Origin: JAABQT01 sp035459025
Lineage (GTDB): Bacteria > Pseudomonadota > Gammaproteobacteria > Burkholderiales > SG8-39
Direction: 5' to 3'
Assembly: GCA_035459025.1 (NCBI GenBank)
Contig: DATHYT010000094.1
Span: forward strand, 62,001 to 126,000
Length of the DNA stretch: 64,000 bases
The notes beneath the pieces were generated by a model. That model ran no database searches and was not told the origin of the DNA. It worked only from the letters and a program-made list of their open reading frames with translations. The position numbers were made by a program, and so were the translations under genes. Shown here one piece after another: positions 1-7,977 of the stretch (position 1 is its first letter; the number at the start of each line of letters is the position of its first letter).

Positions 1-1
1 C

Positions 2-607
2 ATCACGAGCGCGTGGGGGCATGCATTCGCCTGCCGCGTGCTCGATCACGTGCGCGCGCGCATGGTCGAGTTCCAGGAGGAGACCGGGCACCTGTACAAC
101 CTCGAGGCGACGCCGGCCGAGGGCACGACGTACCGCTTCGCCAAGGAGGACCGCAAGCGCTTCCCCGGCATCCTGCAGGCGGGCAGCCCCGACATGCCCT
201 ACTACACCAATTCGTCGCAGCTGCCGGTAGGCTTCACCGACGATCCGTTCGAAGCGCTCGAGCGCCAGGAGGAGCTGCAGTCCAAGTACACCGGCGGCAC
301 CGTGCTGCACCTGTACATGACCGAGCGCATCAGCTCGGCCGAGGCGTGCAAGGCGCTGCTGCGCCGCTCGCTCGAGCGCTTCCGCCTGCCCTACGTCACG
401 GTGACTCCGACCTTCTCGATCTGCCCGGGGCACGGCTACATCGCCGGCGAGCACGAGACCTGCCCGCAGTGCGGCTCGGCCTGCGAAGTCTGGACCCGCG
501 TCATGGGCTACCACCGGCCGGTCGCCTCGTTCAACAAGGGCAAGCAGGGCGAGTTCCGCGAGCGCCGCTTCTTCGAGGAGGACAAGTGCTGCGCGTCGGC
601 GGGCTGA
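2..607 (+). CDS. nrdD: Anaerobic ribonucleoside-triphosphate reductase, C-terminal part (partial)
   Basis: This is the last ~200 residues of class III ribonucleotide reductase, which makes dNTPs from NTPs without oxygen using a glycyl radical. The reading frame is open through the left edge of the window, so the 5' end is missing. Visible family features are the thiosulfate/formate-reductase-like end with a zinc-site Cys set (SICPGHGY, then CPQCGSAC) and the glycyl-radical region, seen here as RVMGYHRPVASFNKGKQ followed by a FFEEDKC tail. The 3' end overlaps the activase gene nrdG by 22 bp, as expected for a coupled nrdDG operon. The pair serves growth under denitrifying conditions. Confidence 0.9.
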   Translation: MTSAWGHAFACRVLDHVRARMVEFQEETGHLYNLEATPAEGTTYRFAKEDRKRFPGILQAGSPDMPYYTNSSQLPVGFTDDPFEALERQEELQSKYTGGTVLHLYMTERISSAEACKALLRRSLERFRLPYVTVTPTFSICPGHGYIAGEHETCPQCGSACEVWTRVMGYHRPVASFNKGKQGEFRERRFFEEDKCCASAG

Positions 608-1077
608 CCCGCCTTTCGGCCTGCGACTACCCCGGCAAGCTCGCCGCGGTGGTCTACTGCCAGGGCTGCGCCTGGCGCTGCGGCTACTGCCACAACCCCG
701 AGTTGCAGCCCGCGCGCGGCGCGTACGAGATTCCGTGGCCCGAGGTGGCGGCCTTCCTCGAGAAGCGCCGCGGCCTGCTGGACGCCGTCGTCTTCAGCGG
801 CGGCGAGCCCACCCTGCAGCGCGGTCTCGCTGACGCGATGCGCGAGGCGAAGGCGATGGGCTACCTCGTCGGACTGCACACCGCGGGCGCCGTGCCGCGG
901 CGCCTCGCCGAAGTGCTGCCGCTCGTGGATTGGGTGGCAATGGACGTGAAGGCGCCATTCGACGAGCACGAGGCCGTAACGTGCGTGCGCGGCAGCGGCG
1001 CACGCGCGCGATTAAGCGCGGAGCTCCTCCGCGCGAGCGGTGTCGCCCGCGAGCTCCATACCGTGTCGGCCGCCTAG
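586..1077 (+). CDS. nrdG: Anaerobic ribonucleotide reductase activating protein, apparently C-terminally shortened
   Basis: Radical SAM activase that installs the glycyl radical on NrdD. The GTG start at 586 has a GAGGAGG ribosome site just upstream and overlaps the end of nrdD. The SAM [4Fe-4S] motif reads CAWRCGYC, followed by the FSGGEPTLQ glycine-rich SAM motif. The 163-aa product stops shortly after the GSGARARLSAELLRASG region, where pseudomonad and betaproteobacterial NrdG proteins of this type, as I recall them, continue for roughly 60 more residues. The stop overlaps the convergent prenyltransferase gene by 4 bp. Either this is a truncated but active short form or the end was lost in a deletion or frameshift. 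Confidence 0.82.
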   Translation: MLRVGGLTRLSACDYPGKLAAVVYCQGCAWRCGYCHNPELQPARGAYEIPWPEVAAFLEKRRGLLDAVVFSGGEPTLQRGLADAMREAKAMGYLVGLHTAGAVPRRLAEVLPLVDWVAMDVKAPFDEHEAVTCVRGSGARARLSAELLRASGVARELHTVSAA

Positions 1078-2012
1078 CGCGCCGCGAGCAGCGCCGCCGC
1101 GAGCAGCGCGCCGTGCATCAGCGCGGCGCCGAGGGTGGCGCGGATCGCGGGGTCGAGCGCCGCCGGCCGCAGCGCGTTGCGCGCCAGCACGCGCGCGGCG
1201 CTCAAGGCGGGAAAGGCCGCGGCGAGCGCAACGAGCGCAAGCACCGGCAGCGCGCCGGTGAGCACCGCGCCGATCAGCCACAGATACGCCAGCGCCGCGA
1301 TCGCGGGGTAGAGCCAGCGTGCGCGCCGGGGCCCGAACCGCACCACGAGGTTTCTCTTGCCGGCGGCGGCATCGGCCTTTACGTCCGGGAACTGATTGGT
1401 GAACAGCAGGTTCGCGACGTGCAGCGCATACGGCAGGCCGGCGACGAGCGGCGCCGACGAGAACGCGCCGCGCTGCACGTAGTCCGCGCCCAGCACCACG
1501 ATCAGCCAGCCGCAGGCCACTGCCGCCTCGCCCAAGCCCCGGCTCATCAGCTTGAACGGCGGCGCGGAATACGCCCAGCCCACCATGAGGCCCGCGAGGC
1601 CGATGCCCAGCAACCCGGGGCCGGACGCATGCGCGAGCCAGAGCCCGGCCGGCACGACCGCCATGAGCAGCGCGTAGCCGAAGATGCCGGTGGCGCTCAC
1701 GCTGATCAGTCCGTTCTGGATGAAGCGGCTACCGCCGGTGAAAGGGTAGCGCCGCTCGGCGTTGGCAGCGTCGCTGCCGTTCAGTGCATCGTAGTAATCG
1801 TTCAGCACGTTGATGCCGGCGTGCGCCACCAGCGCAAAGAACAGGGTGACAAACGCGGTTGCCGGGTCGAGCGCCATGCCGCCGCCGTACGCGCTCGCCA
1901 GCCCGAGGAGGCAGCCGACGAGGGTAACGCTGAGGAACGCCGGGCGCGTTGCGGCGAAATAGCGTGCGAGCGGAGTGGAGAATGCTTCGAGCGTCGGTTC
2001 GGCGCGCGGCAT
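1074..2012 (-). CDS. UbiA/MenA-family membrane prenyltransferase
   Basis: A 312-aa polytopic inner-membrane protein of the UbiA superfamily, which transfers a polyprenyl chain to an aromatic acceptor. The two Asp-rich substrate motifs are visible: NDYYDALNGSD near residues 70-80 and DVKADAAAGKRNL near residue 210. The NDYYD form and the second motif resemble MenA (dihydroxynaphthoate prenyltransferase) more than UbiA, but no other menaquinone gene is in the window, so the acceptor is not settled. It abuts cysG (stop of cysG at 2013, start here at 2012) and may be co-transcribed with it from the FNR-box promoter upstream of cysG. Confidence 0.78.
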   Translation of the reverse strand: MPRAEPTLEAFSTPLARYFAATRPAFLSVTLVGCLLGLASAYGGGMALDPATAFVTLFFALVAHAGINVLNDYYDALNGSDAANAERRYPFTGGSRFIQNGLISVSATGIFGYALLMAVVPAGLWLAHASGPGLLGIGLAGLMVGWAYSAPPFKLMSRGLGEAAVACGWLIVVLGADYVQRGAFSSAPLVAGLPYALHVANLLFTNQFPDVKADAAAGKRNLVVRFGPRRARWLYPAIAALAYLWLIGAVLTGALPVLALVALAAAFPALSAARVLARNALRPAALDPAIRATLGAALMHGALLAAALLAAR

Positions 2013-3437
2013 TCAGGCGACCGAGACCTGCGGCGCGCGCTCGAACCACGCGAGCCGCCCACGCAGGCGCACCACCTCGCCGACGATGAGCAGCGCCGGC
2101 GGCCTCACGGCGGCGGCGGCCGCCGCCGCGGGCAGCGTGGCGAGCGTGCCTTCGATCACGCGCTGCTTCGCGAGCGTCGCGTTTTCCACCAGTGCCGCGG
2201 GCAGATCGGGCGCGAGGCCGTGCTCGACGAGGCCGCGGCAGATCGCCTGCACCCCGCCCACGCCCATGTACACGGCGACGGTCTGCCGCGGTCGCGCGAT
2301 CGCGCGCCAGTCGAACTCGATCGCGCCCTTTTTCAGGTGCCCGGTGACGAACACGCAGGACTGCGCGTAGTCGCGGTGCGTCAGGGGTATGCCGGCGTAG
2401 GCGGCCGCCCCGGCCGCCGCGGTCACGCCCGGCACGACTTCGAAGCCGATGCCCTGCGCGGCGAGCGACTCGATCTCTTCGCCGCCGCGACCGAAGATGA
2501 ACGGGTCGCCGCCCTTCAGGCGCACCACGCGCTTGCCCTCGCGCGCGAGGCGCACCATCAGGGCGTTGATGTCTTCCTGCGGGAGGGCGTGGTTGTCGTG
2601 CTCTTTTCCGACGTAGATGCGCTCGGCGTCGCGCCTTGCGAGATCCACCAGCGCCGGCGCCACCAGGTGGTCGTAGAGCACCACGTTCGCGCGCTGCATG
2701 ACGCGCAGCGCGCGCAGCGTGAGGAGTTCCGGGTCGCCGGGCCCGGCGCCCACCAGGCTGACGAAGCCGCCCGCCGGCGGGGTGCCGTCCTCGAGCCTTT
2801 GCTCCAGGGCGCGCGCCGCCTCGTCCTCGCGGCCGGCGAGCATCAGCTCGGCGACCGGGCCGTCCATGACCTCCTCCCAGAAGCGCCGCCGCGCTTCGGG
2901 ATCGGGCAGGCGGCGCCTGGACGCGGCGCGGAAGCGCCCGGCGAGCGCGGCGAGGCGCCCGAACGCGAACGGCACCGCTGCCTCGATGATCGTCCGCAGC
3001 TTCCTCGCGAGGACGGGCGAGGCGCCGGCGCTCGAGATCGCGATCTGCAGCGGCGGCCGGTCCACCACCGACGGCATGATGAAGCTCGAGCGCTTTGCAT
3101 CGTCGGCGACGTTCACCGGGATGCGCAGCGCGCGCGCCGCCACCGACACCGCCTCGTTCACTTCCGTATCGTCGCTCGCCGCGATCGCGATCTCCGCGCC
3201 CACCAGATCGCCGGGCGCGAAGCGCTTGGGCTCGTGGCGTACCGCGCCAAGCAGCGTCAGCTCGGTCAGGCGCGGGCACAGCTCGGGCGCCACCACCGTG
3301 ACGCGCACGCCTGAGCGCAGCAGCGCCTCGGCCTTGAGCGCGGCGACCGTGCCGCCGCCCACCACGGTGCCGGGCTTGCCGTCCAGGTCGAGGAAGGCGG
3401 CGAAATAGGCGCGCTCGGCGACGGGGGCGATGCTCAC
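2013..3437 (-). CDS. cysG: Siroheme synthase (precorrin-2 dehydrogenase/ferrochelatase fused to uroporphyrinogen-III C-methyltransferase)
   Basis: Trifunctional enzyme from uroporphyrinogen III to siroheme. The N-terminal half holds a Rossmann motif (VVGGGTV) and the SFIMPSVVDR and SSAGASPVLARKLR signatures of precorrin-2 dehydrogenase/ferrochelatase. The C-terminal half is the SUMT methyltransferase (VGAGPGDPELLTLRA, VRLKGGDPFIFGRGGEE, VPGVTAA). I chose the GTG at 3437 over an in-frame ATG at 3458 because a TAGAGT -10 element (3450-3445) and an FNR box centred exactly 41.5 bp away place the transcript start on this GTG. No separate nirE is present, so this enzyme probably feeds siroheme to the NirDL/G/H decarboxylases for heme d1. 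Confidence 0.9.
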   Translation of the reverse strand: MSIAPVAERAYFAAFLDLDGKPGTVVGGGTVAALKAEALLRSGVRVTVVAPELCPRLTELTLLGAVRHEPKRFAPGDLVGAEIAIAASDDTEVNEAVSVAARALRIPVNVADDAKRSSFIMPSVVDRPPLQIAISSAGASPVLARKLRTIIEAAVPFAFGRLAALAGRFRAASRRRLPDPEARRRFWEEVMDGPVAELMLAGREDEAARALEQRLEDGTPPAGGFVSLVGAGPGDPELLTLRALRVMQRANVVLYDHLVAPALVDLARRDAERIYVGKEHDNHALPQEDINALMVRLAREGKRVVRLKGGDPFIFGRGGEEIESLAAQGIGFEVVPGVTAAAGAAAYAGIPLTHRDYAQSCVFVTGHLKKGAIEFDWRAIARPRQTVAVYMGVGGVQAICRGLVEHGLAPDLPAALVENATLAKQRVIEGTLATLPAAAAAAAVRPPALLIVGEVVRLRGRLAWFERAPQVSVA

Positions 3438-3471
3438 GTCCTCGACTCTAGGGACCAAGCCGGCCGCAACA

Positions 3472-3485
3472 TTGATCTAGGTTAA
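3472..3485. promoter_or_regulatory. FNR/Dnr-type box between cysG and nirC
   Basis: TTGATCTAGGTTAA, a near match to TTGAT-N4-ATCAA with one changed base in the right arm. It lies between divergent cysG and nirC. Its centre is 41.5 bp from the cysG GTG and 40.5 bp from the nirC ATG, so one site could serve both directions, each with an essentially leaderless transcript. Confidence 0.75.
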
Positions 3486-3518
3486 ATGTGTCCGGTGCCG
3501 CTGCGGCACCCTTGCGGC

Positions 3519-3836
3519 ATGCACCGGATCGCACTCGCGCTCGCGCTCGCCGCGGCGGCCACCACGGCCTTGCCGGCCGATCCCGCGCCCGCGCGCCGCG
3601 CCGAGCTTCTGCACCTCGTGCGCCAGGACTGCGGCTCGTGCCACGGCCTGACGATGAAGGGCGGCCTCGGCCCGTCGCTCGAGCCCGCGGCGCTCGCCGG
3701 CAAGGATGCGAATATGCTGCGCTTTGTCATCCTGCAGGGCCGGCACGGCACGGCGATGCCGCCCTGGCGCGCCCACGTCTCCGAGGCCGAGGCCGGCTGG
3801 ATCGTGGAGCAACTGAAGAAAGGACTCCCGAAATGA
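3519..3836 (+). CDS. nirC: Monoheme c-type cytochrome of the nir cluster (NirC-like)
   Basis: A 105-aa periplasmic cytochrome c. It has a Sec signal peptide (MHRIALALALAAAATTALPA), one heme site CGSCH (Cys38, Cys41, His42) and a likely Met ligand in the TAMPPW motif near residue 80. NirC-type cytochromes donate electrons to cytochrome cd1 or act in its maturation. The ATG at 3519 is preferred over an ATG at 3486, because the earlier one would sit against the FNR box, before any FNR-dependent transcript start. The stop overlaps the nirF start (ATGA). Confidence 0.82.
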   Translation: MHRIALALALAAAATTALPADPAPARRAELLHLVRQDCGSCHGLTMKGGLGPSLEPAALAGKDANMLRFVILQGRHGTAMPPWRAHVSEAEAGWIVEQLKKGLPK

Positions 3837-4975
3837 AACGCCTCGTCAGCGCCGCGCTCGCTCTGGCCCTCGCCGCATGCGCCGCGCCGCGCGGCACCGG
3901 CGACCTCGGCCTGGTGGTCGAGCGCGCCGCGGGCCGCGTCATGCTCATCGAAACCAGCGGCCGCACCGCGCTCGGGCGCGTCACGGGCCTGGGCGACCTG
4001 TCGCACGCCGCGGCCGTGTTCTCGCGCGACGGCCGCTACGCCTACGTGTTCGGGCGCGACGGCGGCCTCACCAAGGTGGACCTGCTGCGCGCGCGGATCG
4101 ACAAGCGCATCATCCAGGCCGGCAATTCCATCGGCGGCGCCATTTCCCAGGACGGCAGCCTGGTCGCGGTGGCCAACTACTCGCCCGGCGGCATCCGACT
4201 GTTCGACGCGCGCACGCTCGAGCCGCTCGCGGAGGTACCGACCGGCGCCAAGGTGGTCGGCATCGCGGATGCGCCCGGCAACCGCTTCGTGTTCAGCCTG
4301 TTCGAGGCGGGCGAGATCTGGATCGTGGACGCCTCGCAGCCGCGCGCGCCCGCCGTGACGCGGCTGAGCAACATCGGTCGCCAGCCCTATGACGGCTTCG
4401 TCACGCCCAACGGCCGGCACTACATCGCGGGGCTCTTCGGCGAGGACGGGCTCGCGCTCGTCGACCTGTGGAACCCCGGCATGGGCGCGCGCCGCATCCT
4501 CGACGGCTACGGACGCGGCGAAGCGCCGCTGCCGGTGTACAAGATGCCGCATTTGCGCGGCTGGGCGGTGGCCGGGCGCTACATTTTCCTGCCGGCGATC
4601 GGCCGCCACGAGGTGCTGGTGCTGGACAGCGTCACCTGGACCGAGGCCGGCCGCATCGCGGTGCACGGCCAGCCGGTGTTCGCGGTGGCACAGCCGGGCG
4701 GACGCCGCGTGTGGGTAAACTTCGCTTTTCCGACAAACGACGTGGTGCAGGTGATCGACGTGCCGCAGATGCAAGTGGTGCAGGAGCTGCGGCCCGGGCG
4801 CGCGGTGCTGCACATGGAGTTCACGCCGCGTGGCGAGCAGGCCTGGGTGTCCTCGCGCGACGACGGCGCGGTGGTGGTGTACGACGGCGCGAGCTTCGCC
4901 GAGCTGGCGCGCCTCCCCGCCGAGAGCCCGAGCGGCATCTTTCTCACCTCGCGCGGCGCGATGACCGGGTTCTGA
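3833..4975 (+). CDS. nirF: Heme d1 biosynthesis protein NirF, periplasmic lipoprotein
   Basis: A 380-aa relative of the d1 beta-propeller domain of NirS. It begins with a lipoprotein signal whose lipobox LAAC puts the lipidated Cys at residue 16, as in known NirF proteins. The body shows repeated propeller blades such as FSRDGRYAYVFGRDG and VAVANYSPGGIRLFD. NirF acts on the dihydro-heme d1 branch after NirJ and is required for heme d1 formation. It overlaps nirC by 4 bp and is followed one base later by nirDL. No c-type heme motif is present, as expected. Confidence 0.92.
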   Translation: MKRLVSAALALALAACAAPRGTGDLGLVVERAAGRVMLIETSGRTALGRVTGLGDLSHAAAVFSRDGRYAYVFGRDGGLTKVDLLRARIDKRIIQAGNSIGGAISQDGSLVAVANYSPGGIRLFDARTLEPLAEVPTGAKVVGIADAPGNRFVFSLFEAGEIWIVDASQPRAPAVTRLSNIGRQPYDGFVTPNGRHYIAGLFGEDGLALVDLWNPGMGARRILDGYGRGEAPLPVYKMPHLRGWAVAGRYIFLPAIGRHEVLVLDSVTWTEAGRIAVHGQPVFAVAQPGGRRVWVNFAFPTNDVVQVIDVPQMQVVQELRPGRAVLHMEFTPRGEQAWVSSRDDGAVVVYDGASFAELARLPAESPSGIFLTSRGAMTGF

Positions 4976-4976
4976 G

Positions 4977-5924
4977 ATGTTCGACGCCGAGAGCTTTCGC
5001 CTGGTCAACGCCTGGCAGCGGGGCTTTCCCCTGGTGCCGCGGCCCTTCGCCGCCATCGCGAGGGCGAGCGGCTTCGACGAAGGCGAGACCATCGCGCGCT
5101 TCGCGCAGCTCAAGTCGCGCGGGCTGATCGATCGCATCGGCCCGGTGTTCCGGCCGAATACGGTCGGCGCCAGCACGCTCGCGGCGATGAGCGTGCCGGC
5201 CGAGCGTATCGAGGGCGTGGCGCAGCAGGTCAGCGCCCATCCCGGCGTCAACCACAATTACGAGCGCGAGCACGCCATCAACCTGTGGTTCGTCGCCACC
5301 GCACCCTCGGCCGCGGCGCTGCAGAACGTGCTCGGTGCCATCGAAGAGGAGACCGGGCTCGCGGTGCTGCGCCTGCCGCTCACCGAGGAATTCCATATCG
5401 ACCTGGGGTTCGACCTCGAGGACCACTCGGTGCCGCGCACGGCCGGGGCGGCGCCGGTGGCGCCCCTGCCGGAGGCCGAGCGTGCGCTCGCCGCGCACCT
5501 GACGGCGGGATTGCCGCTCGTGCCGCGGCCCTATGCTGCCTTCGGCGTTCCGGAAACGGATCTGATCGCCGCGCTCGAGCGCTGGCTCGCCACCGGGATC
5601 GTGCGGCGCATCGGCGCCGTGGTGCGGCACCGTCCGCTCGGCTACGAAGCGAACGCGATGGTGGTGTGGGATGCGCCCGACGCCGAGGCGAGCGACGCCG
5701 GGCGGCGCCTGGCCGCCGATCCCGCGGTGACGCTCGCCTACCGGCGCGCGCGCGCCCTGCCCGCGTGGCCCTTTAACCTGTACTGCATGGTGCACGGCCG
5801 CGAGCGCGCGGCGGTGACGCAGTCGATCGAGCGCCTCTCGGCGCAGCACGGCGTGAGCGGCTACCCGCGCGCCGTCCTCTTCAGCCAGCGTTGCTTCAGC
5901 CAGCGCGCCGCGCACTATGCGTGA
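4977..5924 (+). CDS. nirDL: Siroheme decarboxylase NirD-NirL fusion
   Basis: A 315-aa protein made of two tandem AsnC/Lrp-like units, each with a winged-helix and an alpha/beta domain. The first unit (about 1-150) has the NirD/G-type signature HNYEREHAINLWFV. The second (about 165-310) has the NirL/H-type features VRHRPLGYEANAMVVWD and FNLYCMVHG. The family removes the acetate carboxyl groups of siroheme at C12 and C18. NirD and NirL are separate genes in some denitrifiers and fused in others; here they are fused while NirG and NirH stay separate. The stop overlaps nirG by 8 bp. Confidence 0.9.
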   Translation: MFDAESFRLVNAWQRGFPLVPRPFAAIARASGFDEGETIARFAQLKSRGLIDRIGPVFRPNTVGASTLAAMSVPAERIEGVAQQVSAHPGVNHNYEREHAINLWFVATAPSAAALQNVLGAIEEETGLAVLRLPLTEEFHIDLGFDLEDHSVPRTAGAAPVAPLPEAERALAAHLTAGLPLVPRPYAAFGVPETDLIAALERWLATGIVRRIGAVVRHRPLGYEANAMVVWDAPDAEASDAGRRLAADPAVTLAYRRARALPAWPFNLYCMVHGRERAAVTQSIERLSAQHGVSGYPRAVLFSQRCFSQRAAHYA

Positions 5925-6360
5925 GCTCGAGCGCGCCGTCGTCAACCGCCTGCAGGGCGGCTTTCCGCTCGCGCCGCGCCCGTTCGCCGCGGCCGCGGCC
6001 GAGCTCGGCACCGACGAGGCGACGCTGATCGAGACCCTGCGTGCGATGCTCGCGGCGGGGACGCTCACGCGCTTCGGCCCGCTGTTCGACGCCGAGCGCC
6101 TGGGCGGCGCCTTCACGCTGTGCGCCATGAGCGTGCCCGCGTCGGACCTCGAGCGCGTCGTCGCGCAGGTGAACGCGCACCCGGAAGTGGCGCACAACTA
6201 CGCGCGCGAGCACCGCTTCAACCTCTGGTTCGTGCTCGCCACCGGCGCGCGCGCGCGCATCGCCGAGGTCATCGCCACGATCGAGGCCGAGACCGGCTAT
6301 CCCGTGCTCGATCTGCCGCGCGAGCGCGAGTACTTCATCGACCTGAGGCTGACCGCATGA
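5917..6360 (+). CDS. nirG: Siroheme decarboxylase subunit NirG
   Basis: A 147-aa single AsnC/Lrp-like unit of the NirD/NirG type. It carries the signature HNYAREHRFNLWFVLATG, nearly the same as the first half of NirDL, and starts with the same FPLAPRPFA pattern. It should pair with NirH in the NirDLGH decarboxylase, which converts siroheme to 12,18-didecarboxysiroheme. It overlaps nirDL by 8 bp and nirH by 4 bp. G is told from D mainly by gene order and by pairing with NirH, so the letter is an inference while the family is firm. Confidence 0.87.
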   Translation: MRELERAVVNRLQGGFPLAPRPFAAAAAELGTDEATLIETLRAMLAAGTLTRFGPLFDAERLGGAFTLCAMSVPASDLERVVAQVNAHPEVAHNYAREHRFNLWFVLATGARARIAEVIATIEAETGYPVLDLPREREYFIDLRLTA

Positions 6361-6827
6361 AAGCGACCGACGAAGCCATCGTGCGCGCGACGCAGGGCGG
6401 GCTGCCGCTGGTGGCCGAGCCCTACGCGGCGCTCGCGCGCGAGCTGGGCGTCGCGCAGGACGAGCTGTGCGCGCGCCTCGCGGCGATGCTCGAGGACGGC
6501 CGCATCCGGCGCATCGGCGCGGTGCCGAACCACTACGCGCTCGGCTACAAGGCGAACGCCATGACGGTGTGGGACGTGGCCGACGACGCGGTGGACGAGC
6601 TCGGCGCCGCGGTCGGCGCGCTCGAGTTCGTCACGCACTGCTACCGCCGGCCGCGGCGGCTGCCCGACTGGCGCTACAACCTGTTCGCGATGGTGCACGG
6701 CCGCAGCCGCGCCGAGACCGAGGCGCATCGCGCCGCGATCCGCGCGCAGCTCGGCGGCGCGCTCGCCGCCGACGACGTGCTCTACAGCACGCGCATCCTG
6801 AAGAAGACCGGCCTGAGGCTCGCCTGA
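6357..6827 (+). CDS. nirH: Siroheme decarboxylase subunit NirH
   Basis: A 156-aa single AsnC/Lrp-like unit of the NirL/NirH type, with RRIGAVPNHYALGYKANAM and WRYNLFAMVHG matching the second half of NirDL. It is the likely partner of NirG in siroheme decarboxylation. The start is set by the 4-bp ATGA overlap with nirG. One base separates its stop from the nirJ ATG, so the whole series nirC-F-DL-G-H-J-N is translated as a chain. Confidence 0.87.
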   Translation: MKATDEAIVRATQGGLPLVAEPYAALARELGVAQDELCARLAAMLEDGRIRRIGAVPNHYALGYKANAMTVWDVADDAVDELGAAVGALEFVTHCYRRPRRLPDWRYNLFAMVHGRSRAETEAHRAAIRAQLGGALAADDVLYSTRILKKTGLRLA

Positions 6828-6828
6828 C

Positions 6829-7977
6829 ATGTTCCGCGTCTCGCGCTTCATGGAAGAGATCCTGCAGCCGGCGCCGCCGGCGCGGCGCGGCGGCGGCACG
6901 CCGCTCGGCCCCGTGGTGATCTGGAACCTGATCCGGCGCTGCAACCTGACGTGCATGCACTGCTACTCGATCTCCGCGGACATCGACTTCCCCGGCGAGC
7001 TTTCCACCGCCGAGGTGCTTGGGGTGATGGACGACCTGAAGGCGTTCAACGTGCGCGCGCTGATCCTCTCGGGCGGCGAGCCGCTGCTGCGCCGCGATCT
7101 GTTCGAGATCGCGGCGCGCGGCAAGGCGCTCGGCTTCTACCTGGGGCTTTCGACCAACGGCACGCTGATCGACGCGCCGCTCGCGCGGCGCATCGCCGAT
7201 GCCGGCTTCGACTACGTGGGCATCAGCCTCGACGGCCTGCAGGCGACCCACGACCGCTTCCGCCGCAAGGCCGGCGCCTTCGACGCCTCGCTCGCGGCGC
7301 TGCGCCGGTGCCGCGACCTCGGCGTCAAGGTCGGCGTGCGCTTCACGCTCACGCAGGACAACTTCGCCGACCTGCCGGGGCTGCTCGAGCTGGTGGAGGC
7401 CGAGGGCATCCCGCGCTTTTACCTCTCGCACCTCAACTACGCGGGCCGCGGCAACGTGAACCGCAAGCGCGACGCGCACTTCCGCGTGACGCGCGAGGCG
7501 CTCGAGCTGCTCTACGCGCGCGCCTGGGACGCCGCCCAGCGCGGTCTGCACAAGGACTTCGTCACCGGCAACAACGACGCCGACGGCGTGTACGCGCTTT
7601 ACTGGGCGCGGCGCAATGTCCCGGAATTCGACGAGCCGCGCCTGCGCGCCAGCCTCGCCGCCTGGGGCGGCAACGCCTCCGGCGTCAACGTCGCCAACAT
7701 CGACAACCTCGGCAACGTGCACCCCGACACCATGTGGTGGGACTGCACGCTGGGCAACGTGCGGGCGCGCCCGTTCTCGGCGATCTGGCAGGACACGCGC
7801 CACCCGGTGATGGCGGGGCTGAAGGAGCGCCCGCGCCGCGTGAAGGGGCGCTGCGCGGGCTGTGCCTATTTCGACGTGTGCGGCGGCAACACGCGCGTGC
7901 GCGCGATGCAGGTGACGGGCGATCCCTGGGCCGAGGATCCGGGCTGCTACCTCGAGGACGCGGAGATCGCCGCGTGA
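6829..7977 (+). CDS. nirJ: Heme d1 biosynthesis radical SAM protein NirJ
   Basis: A 382-aa radical SAM enzyme that replaces the propionate groups on rings A and B of didecarboxysiroheme with oxo groups. The SAM cluster Cys residues are 38, 42 and 45 (CNLTCMHC), followed by SGGEPLLRRD. The C-terminal SPASM-type region has Cys 306, 342, 345, 351 and 373, enough for an auxiliary Fe-S cluster. Length is typical for NirJ. The stop overlaps the GTG of nirN by 4 bp. Confidence 0.93.
   Translation: MFRVSRFMEEILQPAPPARRGGGTPLGPVVIWNLIRRCNLTCMHCYSISADIDFPGELSTAEVLGVMDDLKAFNVRALILSGGEPLLRRDLFEIAARGKALGFYLGLSTNGTLIDAPLARRIADAGFDYVGISLDGLQATHDRFRRKAGAFDASLAALRRCRDLGVKVGVRFTLTQDNFADLPGLLELVEAEGIPRFYLSHLNYAGRGNVNRKRDAHFRVTREALELLYARAWDAAQRGLHKDFVTGNNDADGVYALYWARRNVPEFDEPRLRASLAAWGGNASGVNVANIDNLGNVHPDTMWWDCTLGNVRARPFSAIWQDTRHPVMAGLKERPRRVKGRCAGCAYFDVCGGNTRVRAMQVTGDPWAEDPGCYLEDAEIAA

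Noticed and set aside
13..1077. A single 354-codon plus-strand frame spanning the nrdD and nrdG region
   Set aside because: Its first ~190 codons are an out-of-frame reading of nrdD; only the part after the GTG at 586 is real coding sequence (nrdG).
930..3314. Long plus-strand frame (~794 codons) opposite the prenyltransferase and cysG
   Set aside because: Arg-rich, low-complexity antisense reading of clearly recognisable minus-strand genes; typical of very GC-rich DNA.
3486..3836. Start of nirC at the ATG at 3486
   Set aside because: It touches the FNR box and would lie upstream of any FNR-dependent transcript start; the signal peptide begins at 3519.
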